Positions 41,230 to 50,085 of a stretch of 64,000 nucleotides of DNA are shown here, piece after piece. The position numbers and the translations under genes were made by a program. Source of the DNA: Rhizobiales bacterium NRL2 (lineage in GTDB: Bacteria > Pseudomonadota > Alphaproteobacteria > Minwuiales > Minwuiaceae); contig CP016093.1 in assembly GCA_001664005.1 (NCBI GenBank), positions 627,001 to 691,000 of the forward strand, in the 5' to 3' direction. Each line of letters begins with the position of its first letter. The first letter of the stretch is position 1. Below the pieces are notes generated by a model. The model searched no databases. It was not told the origin of the DNA and saw only the letters and a program-made list of their open reading frames with translations.

Positions 41230-42768
41230 ATGGCAGACAGAACCACCCTCGACGACGTCAAGCGGATCGCCTGGGCGGCATGCGACACCTTCCGCGGCGT
41301 GATCGACGCTTCGGAATACAAGGACTTCATCCTCGTCTTCCTGTTCTACAAGTACGTGAGCGACGTCTGGAAGGAGCACTACCAGGAAGCGGACCAGCGC
41401 TATAAGGGCGATCAGCTTCGCGTCGAGCGGAAGATGGCGCGGGAGCGTTTCGTCATCCCGAAGGGCGCGAGCTTCGACGACCTCTTTCGCCAGCGCAATG
41501 CCGACAACATTGGCGAGCTGATCGACCAGGCGCTGGACGCCATCGCCGAGCGGAACAAGACCAAGATCGGCGACGCCTTCGCCGACGTCATGTTCAACAG
41601 CGAGACGAAGCTCGGCGACACCAGGAACCGCAATCGGCGCCTCAAGTCGCTGATCGAGGACTTTGCGAAGCTCGATCTACGCCCCTCCCGCGTGGTCGGC
41701 GACGGCGCGGACCACAAGACCGCCGAGGACGTCATCGGCGAGGCCTACATCTATCTGATCGAACGCTTCGGCTCGGAGGCGGGCAAGAAGGCCGGCGAGT
41801 TTTACACACCGCGTCAGGTCGCCCGCGTGCTGGCCAGGATCGCTGCCCCGCAGCCGGGCGACCGCATCTGCGACCCCGCCTGCGGCTCGGGCTCCCTGCT
41901 GATCAAGGCCGCGGAAGAGGTCGGCTCGCGGGACTTCGCCCTGTTCGGGCAGGAGGTGAACCGCGGCACCTGGGGTCTGGCGCGCCTCAACATGTTCCTG
42001 CACGGCATCGATGGCGCCCGGCTGGAATGGGGCGATACGCTCAACGACCCGAAACTCGTCGACGGCGCCAGTCTCACGAAGTTCGACGTCGTCGTCGCCA
42101 ACCCGCCGTTCAGCCTGGACAAGTGGGGCGCCGAGAATGCCGAGAACGATCGATTCGGCCGCTTCTGGCGCGGCGTGCCGCCGAAGTCCAAGGGCGACTG
42201 GGCCTTCATCACCCACATGATCGAGGCCGCGAAAACGCAGGAGGGTCGCGTCGCGGTGGTCGTCCCGCACGGGGTGCTGTTCCGGGCCGGCAAGGAAGGC
42301 ATCATCCGCAAGGCGGTGATCGAGGAGAACCTGCTCGACGCCGTCATCGGCCTGCCGGCGAACCTTTTCCAGACCACCACCATCCCCGTCGCGGTGCTGT
42401 TGTTCGACCGGCGGCGCGAGAAGGGCGGCGCACTGGCGGACCGGCACGACATCTACTTCATCGACGCGAGCCGGGATTTCCAGCAAGGCAAGAACCAGAA
42501 CCAGCTTCTAGACAGCCATGTCGACCGCATCATCTCGGCGCTGGCCACGCGGGAGGACGTGGAGCGCTATGCCCGCGCCGTTCCGGTCGACGAGGTGAAG
42601 GAGAACGGCTTCAACCTCAACATTCCCCGTTACGTCGACACGTTCGAGCCGGCAGAGGAAGTCGATATCGCGGAGGTGCAGAAGGAAATCGACACCCTGG
42701 AGGAGGAGCTCACGAGCCTGCGCGCAAAGATGCGGGAGCATCTGAAGGAGCTGGGGCTCAATGTCTAA
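41230..42768 (+). CDS. hsdM: Type I restriction-modification methyltransferase, HsdM
   Basis: A 512-residue HsdM. The N-terminal helical domain (residues 1-160, with DFILVFLFYKYVSDVWKEHY) is followed by FYTPRQVARVL, the AdoMet motif DPACGSGSLL (215-224) and the catalytic NPPF (291-294), the gamma-type order of N6-adenine methyltransferases. A C-terminal coiled coil (EVQKEIDTLEEELTSLRAKM) should contact HsdS. All motifs are intact. Its stop overlaps hsdS by eight bases. Confidence 0.95.
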   Translation: MADRTTLDDVKRIAWAACDTFRGVIDASEYKDFILVFLFYKYVSDVWKEHYQEADQRYKGDQLRVERKMARERFVIPKGASFDDLFRQRNADNIGELIDQALDAIAERNKTKIGDAFADVMFNSETKLGDTRNRNRRLKSLIEDFAKLDLRPSRVVGDGADHKTAEDVIGEAYIYLIERFGSEAGKKAGEFYTPRQVARVLARIAAPQPGDRICDPACGSGSLLIKAAEEVGSRDFALFGQEVNRGTWGLARLNMFLHGIDGARLEWGDTLNDPKLVDGASLTKFDVVVANPPFSLDKWGAENAENDRFGRFWRGVPPKSKGDWAFITHMIEAAKTQEGRVAVVVPHGVLFRAGKEGIIRKAVIEENLLDAVIGLPANLFQTTTIPVAVLLFDRRREKGGALADRHDIYFIDASRDFQQGKNQNQLLDSHVDRIISALATREDVERYARAVPVDEVKENGFNLNIPRYVDTFEPAEEVDIAEVQKEIDTLEEELTSLRAKMREHLKELGLNV

Positions 42769-43990
42769 GTGCGAAGTTGTCCCGTCGCATCTCGAAAAGG
42801 GGTGGCGAGTTCAGCGCATCGCCTCGGTTGTCGATACTCTGCGACCAATAACCTATGGCGTCGTCCAGCCCGGTGAACACGATCCGGAGGGTATTCCTCT
42901 GGTCCGCGGCGGCGACTTTGCTAGCGGATGGCGTCCGCTCGACGAATATCGTCGTGTGGCTCCACACGTCGAGCGTCGCTTTGCACGTGCGCGTTTGCGC
43001 CCGGGTGACATCGTAATCACGATCAAGGGAGACGTAGGCTCTTGTGCCATCGTTCCGGATTTCCTCGATGGAGCGAACATTAGCCAGACGAATGCACGAC
43101 TCGCTATTGATCAAAACAAGGCCGATCCTGCATTTGTTCTACTTTTCCTCCGCTCTATAGAGGGGCGTCGCCAGGTAGCAGCCGCCACGAAAGTCGGCGT
43201 TCAACCGAGTCTAATTTTTCAGGACATACTCGATTTTGAACTGCCGGTTCCTCCGATAGAGGTTCAGCGTCGCATAGCGGCGATCCAATCCACATGGGAT
43301 TCAACGTTGGATCGGCTGTCCCGACAGATCGACCGCAAAGAGAAGCTGCTGTCGTCGATCCGCGAGCGCCTCATTCACGGCGCTCATAGGCTTGGTAGCA
43401 GAAACTCCTCTTGGCCCATGACCACGCTCTCCGAGGTGACCACGCAGCTGACCGGTCGCAATGGCGACCGCTACGGCCGAGACCTAGTCATGGGCGTGAC
43501 AAAGGCCGAAGGCATCGTTCCCATGCGCGAGCATGTCGTCGCGGAGAATATCAGCCGCTACCTCGTCCTGCCGCCCAACGGCTTCGCCTACAACCCGATG
43601 CGCATCAACATCGGCTCCATCGCCATGTCGGAGCACGAGGGCGACGTCATCGTCAGTCCCGACTATGTCGTGTTCGCCTGCAAGGAAAACCGGCTTCATC
43701 CGCGCTTCCTCAACCACCTGCGTCGGACGAAGGCATGGGCCGATTTCATGACCATCGCCGGAAACGGCAGCGTCCGCGTCCGCATCTACTATGCGAGCCT
43801 GGCCGAATTCGAATTCCATCTGCCGCCGCTCGATGAACAGCGCGCCATCGTCGAAGTGCTCGATGATGCGGAGCGGGAAATCACCGCCCTCGAGGCCGAG
43901 CGGGCAGCGCTCGCCAGGCAGCGCGACGCGCTCGCGACCGAGCTGCTGACAGGGCGCCTCCGGGTGCCACAGGCGGAGGCAGCGTCATGA
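42761..43990 (+). CDS. hsdS: Type I specificity subunit, HsdS
   Basis: A 409-residue HsdS with two target-recognition domains. TRD1 is about 1-165, the central conserved helix about 166-215 (LPVPPIEVQRRIAAIQSTWD), TRD2 about 216-365, and the final helix ends LATELLTGRLRVPQ. The first half (42761 to about 43300) is visibly less GC-rich, with codons such as AAT, ATA, TTT and CTA that are rare in the second half. TRD1 was therefore probably acquired by exchange. The DNA target cannot be read from sequence. Confidence 0.92.
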   Translation: MSKCEVVPSHLEKGWRVQRIASVVDTLRPITYGVVQPGEHDPEGIPLVRGGDFASGWRPLDEYRRVAPHVERRFARARLRPGDIVITIKGDVGSCAIVPDFLDGANISQTNARLAIDQNKADPAFVLLFLRSIEGRRQVAAATKVGVQPSLIFQDILDFELPVPPIEVQRRIAAIQSTWDSTLDRLSRQIDRKEKLLSSIRERLIHGAHRLGSRNSSWPMTTLSEVTTQLTGRNGDRYGRDLVMGVTKAEGIVPMREHVVAENISRYLVLPPNGFAYNPMRINIGSIAMSEHEGDVIVSPDYVVFACKENRLHPRFLNHLRRTKAWADFMTIAGNGSVRVRIYYASLAEFEFHLPPLDEQRAIVEVLDDAEREITALEAERAALARQRDALATELLTGRLRVPQAEAAS

Positions 43991-44691
43991 AGTTCGAGGT
44001 CTACTGCGACGAGGCTCTTCCGGATCTCTTTACCTCCCAGCGCCCGCGCGCCCGATACCTGATGATCGGCAGTCTGTGGCTGCCCGCTGAGATGCGCGAC
44101 GAGGCCAAGGCCAGAATCGCCGCGCTGCGGGCAGACCATGCGGTGTGGGGCGAGATGAAGTGGACGAAGATCTCGCCGTCGAAGCAGGCCTTCTACGAGG
44201 GTCTGGTCGACGTCTTCATGTCCTTCGGCATGGACATGCGCTTCCGCTGCATCGCCGTCGATCGCGAGCAGGTCAATCTCGCCCTGCACGGCAACGACGG
44301 CGAACTGGGCTTCTACAAGTTCTACTACCAGCTCCTGCACCACTGGATCCTGGACTTCAACGAGTACCGCATTTTCTGCGACCTGAAGACCAACCGGGAC
44401 CGGAAGCGTCTGCATGACCTGCAACGCTGCCTGCACTACTCGAACCTCTCCGCCACGATCGCCGACATCCAGTCTCTGCCGTCGCCGGAGGTGGTCCTCC
44501 TTCAGCTTTGCGATGTGCTGCTGGGGGCGGCGAGCAGTCGGCTGAATGACACGCTCGGACAAGGCACGGCCAAGGAGGCCGTCGTCAGGAAGCTGGAAGA
44601 GCGGCTTAATATCCACGGCCGCATCGGACCCACGCGCCGAACCGAGGAGAAGTTCAACGTCTTTAGAATCCGGCTGGACGGGGGCTGGTGA
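43987..44691 (+). CDS. DUF3800 protein
   Basis: A 234-residue protein of the DUF3800 family, which has an RNase H-like fold with a conserved N-terminal Asp: here FEVYCDEALPDL (Asp 8). It continues RYLMIGSLWLP, EMKWTKISPSKQAFYEGLVD and CIAVDREQVNLALHG. The family is frequent in defence islands and mobile elements and is suspected of nuclease activity, without proof that I know of. Its start overlaps hsdS by four bases and its stop overlaps the next gene, so it is part of the hsd transcript between hsdS and hsdR. Confidence 0.83.
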   Translation: MKFEVYCDEALPDLFTSQRPRARYLMIGSLWLPAEMRDEAKARIAALRADHAVWGEMKWTKISPSKQAFYEGLVDVFMSFGMDMRFRCIAVDREQVNLALHGNDGELGFYKFYYQLLHHWILDFNEYRIFCDLKTNRDRKRLHDLQRCLHYSNLSATIADIQSLPSPEVVLLQLCDVLLGAASSRLNDTLGQGTAKEAVVRKLEERLNIHGRIGPTRRTEEKFNVFRIRLDGGW

Positions 44692-45152
44692 TGCCGTTGC
44701 CGCCGCTTCTCCAGCTGCCCGACGAGGCCGCCTATCGACAGCATTTCGTGGGCACCTATTGCCGTGGAGTGATTGAGACGCACGACGGCATTCGCGTCTT
44801 CTTCCGGCAGAACCAGTTCGACCACGCTTTCTACGAGAGCACCAGCCGCGACGGCGCCAAGGACGCCTTCTCGTGGGTGCGGGCTGAGCGCATGAACTGG
44901 ATCGGCGCCACGCTGACCGATCCGGCTGCGGTCCGTTACCAGGGATGGGTTGCCAGGACGCGGAGCTACGACGCGGCGCGGAGGGTCGATCTTCTCTATG
45001 AGGATTTCGTGGTGGTTCTGGCGCTGGGCCTGAATCGGGCCGGGGCGCTGAGGGCGAACTTCATCACCTGTTTCCAGGCGGACAACAGCATCGGCAAGAT
45101 CCGCACCTCGCCCCTCTGGACAAGGGAGGCCTGCCTGAATGCGCTGCGCTGA
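44691..45152 (+). CDS. Unidentified protein, possibly BECR-fold nuclease
   Basis: A 153-residue protein. It includes DGIRVFFRQNQFDHAFYEST, SWVRAERMNWIGATLTDP, a strand LYEDFVVVLALGLNRAG and FITCFQADNSIGKIRTSPLW. The order of a conserved His (FDHAF), a basic helix and a final strand pair resembles barnase-EndoU-colicin-RelE (BECR) nuclease domains found in phages. This is an impression from motif order, not an established match. An alternative GTG start lies one codon upstream (44688). Coupled to DUF3800 by TGATG, it could form an RNA- or DNA-cutting pair with it. Confidence 0.6.
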   Translation: MPLPPLLQLPDEAAYRQHFVGTYCRGVIETHDGIRVFFRQNQFDHAFYESTSRDGAKDAFSWVRAERMNWIGATLTDPAAVRYQGWVARTRSYDAARRVDLLYEDFVVVLALGLNRAGALRANFITCFQADNSIGKIRTSPLWTREACLNALR

Positions 45153-45160
45153 AAGAAATT

Positions 45161-45192
45161 GGGCGCTGATTTGCCATGCTGGCTCAGCGCCC
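45161..45192 (+). promoter_or_regulatory. Hairpin between the extra genes and hsdR
   Basis: GGGCGCTGA (45161-45169) and TCAGCGCCC (45184-45192) are perfect 9-base arms with a 14-base loop. No T-run follows, so it is not a standard terminator. The remaining 220 bases up to hsdR at 45414 show no gene. It may attenuate or protect mRNA between hsdS-DUF3800 and hsdR. Confidence 0.45.
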
Positions 45193-45413
45193 GAAGCCTC
45201 GATTGGTTCAAAGCCGCTAGGCAGTGAACTCACGGATATACGTGCGAGCTTAGCGCCCGAATGTCAAGGATTTGTTGATGGACGGGTGACCCGGTCCAAG
45301 GGCGAGGCCTGTAGGACCCATTCCATCGGACCGGCTCAAGCCTTTGAACTGAAACATCATTTTTCCGGCCATCGGGTTCATCTGGCGAATCCGAGCCGAT
45401 CGGGAGCCTGCCA

Positions 45414-48400
45414 ATGACCAAGGCACCGAACCCCCGTATCCAGGATACCGAAAAGCACCTGTCGCAGCTTCCGGCACTGCACCTGCTCCAGAAGATGGAG
45501 CCCCGCTGGCGGCTGCTCACACGCGAGGAGGCGGAGCGCGAGCGGGGCGGCAAGCGCGCCAACGTCTACCTCGACGGCATCCTGAAGGAGAGCCTTGCGC
45601 GCATCAACCGGGTGGAACTCCGCGGCCAGTCCTATCCGTTTACGGAGAACGGGCTTGCCGAGGCGATCGAGCGGCTGAAGCGGCCGCGCCCGTCCGGCCT
45701 GCTCCGCATCAACGAGGAGCTGACGGACCTGCTGCTCCTGGGCACGGCGGTGGAGCAGACGGTGGACGGGATCACGCGGGCGTTCCAGGTCAAGTTCGTC
45801 GACTGGGCAGATCCGTCGGCAAACGTGTTCCATGTCTGCGCCGAGTTCGATGTCGAGCGCGAGCACACGACAGATATGCGGCGTCCGGACCTTGTGCTGT
45901 TCGTAAACGGCATTCCCTTCGCCGTGATCGAGTGCAAGGGCCCATCGACAGGTGTGGATCAGGCGGTTTCGCAGCACATCCGCAACCAGCAGGACGGGGA
46001 GATTCCGGGCCTCTTCCGGACGGTCCAGCTCCTCGTTGCGACCAGTAAGAACGATGTTCGCTACGGCACCGTCGGAACTGCGGCATCCTTCTGGTCGAAA
46101 TGGGCCGAGTTGGAGGACCGCGAGGCCGACGTCCTGGCCGCGATCAACGCGCCGCTCGATGCCGATCAGAACCGCCAGACCTTCGCCGACGGCTTCCGCG
46201 AGGACCGTGCCTCCTACGACGCGCGTTTCGGACAGGGTGATAGGCTCGTCACCGAACAGGACCGCGTGTTGTGGGCGCTCGCCCGCCCGGAACGTCTGCT
46301 CGATCTGGCGCGCCGTTTCACGCTGTCCGATGCCGGCGAGAAGAAGATCGCGCGATACCAGCAGTTTTTCGCCGTGCGGAAGATCCTTCGCCGCGTGACC
46401 GGCGAACGCGATGAGGAAGGACGGCGGCGCGGCGGCGTGATCTGGCACACCCAGGGCTCGGGCAAATCGCTGACGATGGTCATGCTGGCGCGCGCCCTCG
46501 GCCTCGAACCGTCGATCCCCGATCCTCGCATCGTCCTGGTGACTGACCGGATTGATCTGGACGAACAGCTCGAAGGCACCTTCAAGGCATGCGGCCTTGA
46601 GCCCAAGCGTGCCACCACGGGCCGGAACCTGCTCGATCTCGTGGCAACGGAAAAACGGGCGGTGGTCACCACCCTCATCAACAAGTTCGACACGGCCCTG
46701 AACGTCCGCGACTTCTCCGACCCGTCGGAGGACGTCTTCCTGCTGGTCGACGAGAGCCATCGCGGGCAGTACGGCCGGCTGCATTCCCGGATGCGGAAGA
46801 TCTTTCCCAACGCCTGCTATCTGGGCTTCACCGGCACGCCGATTCTCAAGACCGAGAAGAACACCGCCGCCAAGTTCGGGGGCATCATCGACGTCTACGC
46901 GATCGACCAGGCGGTCAAGGACAAGGCGGTCGTGCCGCTCCTGTACGAAGGCCGTCATGTCGAGCAGCGCGTCGACGAGACCGCCATCGACGCCTGGTTC
47001 GAGCGCGTGTGCGCCGGCCTCTCCGAGGACCAGAAGGCGGACCTCAAGCGGAAATACGCCAGGACGGCGCGGCTGTTCCAGACGGAGCAGACCATCGCGC
47101 TTATCGCGTTCGACGTGTCGGAGCATTTCCGCCGCACCTGGAAGGGGACCGGGTTCAAGGGACAGCTGGTCACGCCTTCCAAGCGGTCCGCCATCCTCTA
47201 CAAGCGCGCACTGGACGAGCTGGGCGTGGTCACCTCCGAAGTCATCATCTCGGCGCCCGACGACCGCGAAGGCGAAGAGCGGATCGACGAGGCCTCGTCG
47301 GACGAAGTCAAGCGGTTCTGGAAGACCGCGATGGACCGCTACGGCGACGAGGCGACCTACAACTCGCGCATCATCGAGGCTTTCAAGAAACGGGAGGATC
47401 CAGAGATCCTGATCGTGGTCTCGAAGCTGCTGACCGGCTTCGACGCTCCCCGCAACACCGTCCTCTACCTGGCGCGTCCGCTCACCGAGCACAATCTGTT
47501 GCAGGCGATCGCACGGGTGAACCGGGTCGCGGAAGGCAAGGACTACGGTTACATCGTCGACTATTGCAGCGTTCTCGGCGAGCTAAACCAGGCCCTGTCG
47601 AGCTACTCGGCGCTCGAAGGCTTCGATGAGGCCGACCTCGCTGGGACGGTCACGTCGATCAACACCGAGATCGAGAAGCTCGGCCAACGGCACTCGGAAT
47701 TGTGGGACGTCTTCAGGGGCGTCGCAAACACGGCAGATGAGGAGGCGCTGGAGCAGCATCTGGCCGACGAGGCTCGGCGCGACGAGTTCTACGACCGTCT
47801 CAATGCCTTCTCCAGGACGCTGGCCATCGCGCTGTCAAGCCACGAGTTCGCGAACGAGCCCTCGAACCAACGTCGCATCGCCGGCTATCGTGACGACCTT
47901 CGCCGTTTCGAGAACCTGCGCCGCGCCGTGAGAACACGCTATCAGGATGCGGTGGACTACGGCCAGTACCGCAAGCGGATCGAAAAGCTGCTCGATACCT
48001 ACGTCGTCGCGGACGACGTCCGGCCGATGACCGACCTCATCAACATCTTCGATGAAGATGCGTTTGCCGAGGTTCTGAACTCCAACGCATCGGCGGCAAG
48101 CCGGGCGGACTCCATCGCCCATGCCACGAAGCGGACCATCGACGAGCGATGGGAAGAGGATCCGACGTACTACAAGCGGTTCTCGGAGCTGATCCGGCAA
48201 GCGATCGAGGATTTTCGGGCCAAGAGCATCTCCGACCTCGAGTACCTCAAGCGTGTCCGCGAGATCCGTGACCAGATGGTGCGACGGGACACAACCGACA
48301 TTCCCGAGCCCGTCAGGGACGATCCGCTCGGGCGAGCCTTCTACGGTTGCCTTCGCGAAGCTTTGTCTGACCTCCAGGGCTCCGGCGAGGCCGACACCGA

Positions 48401-48623
48401 AACATTGAGCGCAGAAGCCGCCGCTCACCTGGTCGGCATCATCAACAGCCATCGGCGTGTGGACTGGGCTCAGGATCCGGACGTCGAGAACGCCATGAAG
48501 AACGACATCGACGACTACATCTTTGATGTGATCCGGGGCGAGCACAACGTACCGATTTCGCCGGAGGCGATCGACGCCCTCATCGATCGCCTGTTGATGG
48601 TCGCTCGCCGCCAGGCAGCGTGA
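45414..48623 (+). CDS. hsdR: Type I restriction endonuclease, HsdR
   Basis: A 1069-residue HsdR. The N-terminal nuclease domain has the PD-(D/E)XK residues in RRPDLVLFVNGIPFAVIECKG (about 160-180). The translocase has Walker A in WHTQGSGKSLTMVM (about 344-357), LVTDRIDLDEQ, the DEAH-type box LVDESHRGQYG, FTGTPILKTEKNT and a motif VI-like QAIARVNRVAEGKDYGY. A long helical C-terminus contacts the methylase core. All motifs are intact, so an active type I system is expected. Its stop overlaps the metallopeptidase start by four bases. Confidence 0.95.
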   Translation: MTKAPNPRIQDTEKHLSQLPALHLLQKMEPRWRLLTREEAERERGGKRANVYLDGILKESLARINRVELRGQSYPFTENGLAEAIERLKRPRPSGLLRINEELTDLLLLGTAVEQTVDGITRAFQVKFVDWADPSANVFHVCAEFDVEREHTTDMRRPDLVLFVNGIPFAVIECKGPSTGVDQAVSQHIRNQQDGEIPGLFRTVQLLVATSKNDVRYGTVGTAASFWSKWAELEDREADVLAAINAPLDADQNRQTFADGFREDRASYDARFGQGDRLVTEQDRVLWALARPERLLDLARRFTLSDAGEKKIARYQQFFAVRKILRRVTGERDEEGRRRGGVIWHTQGSGKSLTMVMLARALGLEPSIPDPRIVLVTDRIDLDEQLEGTFKACGLEPKRATTGRNLLDLVATEKRAVVTTLINKFDTALNVRDFSDPSEDVFLLVDESHRGQYGRLHSRMRKIFPNACYLGFTGTPILKTEKNTAAKFGGIIDVYAIDQAVKDKAVVPLLYEGRHVEQRVDETAIDAWFERVCAGLSEDQKADLKRKYARTARLFQTEQTIALIAFDVSEHFRRTWKGTGFKGQLVTPSKRSAILYKRALDELGVVTSEVIISAPDDREGEERIDEASSDEVKRFWKTAMDRYGDEATYNSRIIEAFKKREDPEILIVVSKLLTGFDAPRNTVLYLARPLTEHNLLQAIARVNRVAEGKDYGYIVDYCSVLGELNQALSSYSALEGFDEADLAGTVTSINTEIEKLGQRHSELWDVFRGVANTADEEALEQHLADEARRDEFYDRLNAFSRTLAIALSSHEFANEPSNQRRIAGYRDDLRRFENLRRAVRTRYQDAVDYGQYRKRIEKLLDTYVVADDVRPMTDLINIFDEDAFAEVLNSNASAASRADSIAHATKRTIDERWEEDPTYYKRFSELIRQAIEDFRAKSISDLEYLKRVREIRDQMVRRDTTDIPEPVRDDPLGRAFYGCLREALSDLQGSGEADTETLSAEAAAHLVGIINSHRRVDWAQDPDVENAMKNDIDDYIFDVIRGEHNVPISPEAIDALIDRLLMVARRQAA

Positions 48624-49327
48624 TGATCAGGTCGACGAACTATGGCAGCGCGGTCATCGAATACACTCTTACCCGAAGTCCGCGCTCGTCTCTTTCGATC
48701 TCGGTACTGCCAGATGGCGCCGTCACTGTCACTGCCCCGGAAGAGGCGTCTCCGGACGAGATCGACGAGCGTGTCAGACGGCGGGCGTGCTGGATCCTGC
48801 GCCAGCAGAGGCGGTTCGCGGAGTTTCGGCCGAGGACGCCCCCACGGCAGTTCGTCGGCGGAGAGACTCATCGCTATCTGGGCCGGCAATACCGCCTGAA
48901 GATCGATGGCGCCGAAAAGGATCGGGTTCTAATCCGGTCCGGCCGGCTCGTGGTCGAGACGCGGTTTCCGGACGATCGCGACTGGACCCGGGTGCTAGTT
49001 CGCCGCTGGATGCGCCAGCGCGCGCGGGAAGTGCTCAAGGAGCGCTACGACGAAGCCCGCCCCACCATGGCGGCCCTGGGGATCGAACCGCCTCCGTTGA
49101 TGATCTGCCCCATGAAGAAGCGTTGGGGCAGTCATACGTCGTCGGGCCGCATCCTACTGAATGACATGCTTATCGCGGCGCGGCGCGACTGCATCGACTA
49201 CGTGATCGTCCACGAACTCTGCCACGTCGTCGAGCCGAACCATTCGCCGCGGTTCTTCCGACTCCTTAACCGCTTGATGCCCGACTGGGAGCGCCGCAAG
49301 GATCTCTTGGAAAGGTCGATGATCTGA
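48620..49327 (+). CDS. YgjP-like (M48-type) metallopeptidase
   Basis: A 235-residue protein with the zinc motif HELCHVVEPNHSPRF (His, Glu, His and a third His in NHS), and MKKRWGSHTSSGRILLND upstream, a hallmark of the YgjP/DUF45 family. Such genes very often follow hsdR in type I islands, as here with overlapping start. The family's role with restriction systems is not established; proteolytic control of HsdR levels has been proposed for other proteases and would be an analogy only. Start at the ATG at 48620 (ATGATC) in the GTGATGA overlap. Confidence 0.85.
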   Translation: MMIRSTNYGSAVIEYTLTRSPRSSLSISVLPDGAVTVTAPEEASPDEIDERVRRRACWILRQQRRFAEFRPRTPPRQFVGGETHRYLGRQYRLKIDGAEKDRVLIRSGRLVVETRFPDDRDWTRVLVRRWMRQRAREVLKERYDEARPTMAALGIEPPPLMICPMKKRWGSHTSSGRILLNDMLIAARRDCIDYVIVHELCHVVEPNHSPRFFRLLNRLMPDWERRKDLLERSMI

Positions 49328-49449
49328 AGCCCGTTGGTGGAGTTGGATCGATGTGGTCTCCGGCTGCCGACAATGCCTCGAACCGGGGCCGCAAGCCCGT
49401 TGATTTTCTCCTTTGATTTCAAAACTCTCCGGACTGTACGAACCAGGCC

Positions 49450-49527
49450 GCAGTCCAGAGGTCGAGAGAAAACAGCGGAGAGAGAACGCCGACGTGGCCT
49501 GCGACGGCAGAAGGCAGTCCAGAGGTC
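49450..49527 (+). repeat. 14-base direct repeat
   Basis: GCAGTCCAGAGGTC occurs at 49450-49463 and again at 49514-49527, 64 bases apart (about six helical turns). It precedes the CAGGG block and may be a trace of a small duplication. Confidence 0.7.
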
Positions 49528-49656
49528 ACGCGCCGAATGGCGCGGTTCCTCGGGAAGTTCCGCGCGATCTCTGGCGCGGAGAACGTTCGACCGGGTAGAA
49601 ATGGCGGTCCATGTAGTCCATTGCGAACCGTTCTCCGGGTGCCGTGTGCCTGTTTA

Positions 49657-49869
49657 CAGGGAAGAACAGGGAATTTTCGGCATTTTCGGCCGTGGAGAAG
49701 CGCTTTCCGCTGCTATAACCCCCTGAATTCCTGCCTCTTTCCGCCCGAATTCCCTGTGACTAATAACAGGGAATTCAATTGCCGGAACAGGGTGCTGGAA
49801 TCCGCCAGCAGGGAATCTGGATTGGCTTGCAGGGAACCCCGCTACGAAGAGCAGCGAACCCCCAGGGAA
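49657..49869 (+). repeat. CAGGG(AA) array, 21-base phased in its right part
   Basis: CAGGG begins at 49657, 49667, 49767, 49788, 49809, 49830 and 49863, all in one direction, with a degenerate CAGCG at 49852. From 49767 the steps are 21, 21, 21, 22 and 11 bases, that is, whole helical turns. The fixed word is usually CAGGGAA; sequence between copies is not conserved, so it is not a tandem repeat in the ordinary sense. Confidence 0.85.
49747..49776. repeat. Perfect 11-base inverted repeat inside the CAGGG array
   Basis: GAATTCCCTGT (49747-49757) and ACAGGGAATTC (49766-49776) are exact inverse copies around the 8-base centre GACTAATA. The right arm contains the first copy of the phased CAGGG series. 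No T-run follows, so it looks like a protein-binding dyad more than a terminator. Confidence 0.85.
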
Positions 49870-50085
49870 CTGGCATCAGTCCGCGGCTCCAGGGGCGCCT
49901 CGGGCCACTGCCTTGGACAACGCCATGCACGCCTGGCCCGCAGCAACACCGGCTTCCGCGGACATTGCAACTGCGCACTCGACAGGCCAGGTCCGGGCGC
50001 ACCTTGCATGGGGACAACAGACGCTGCGCACCGGAGTGGGCAGCCACCAGACATGGTCGAACAGACGCCGGGGGCTTCGCAATGC

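Noticed and set aside
45378-47492. A long minus-strand frame opposite hsdR
   Set aside because: hsdR on the + strand has all nuclease and translocase motifs, so the opposite frame is a composition artefact.
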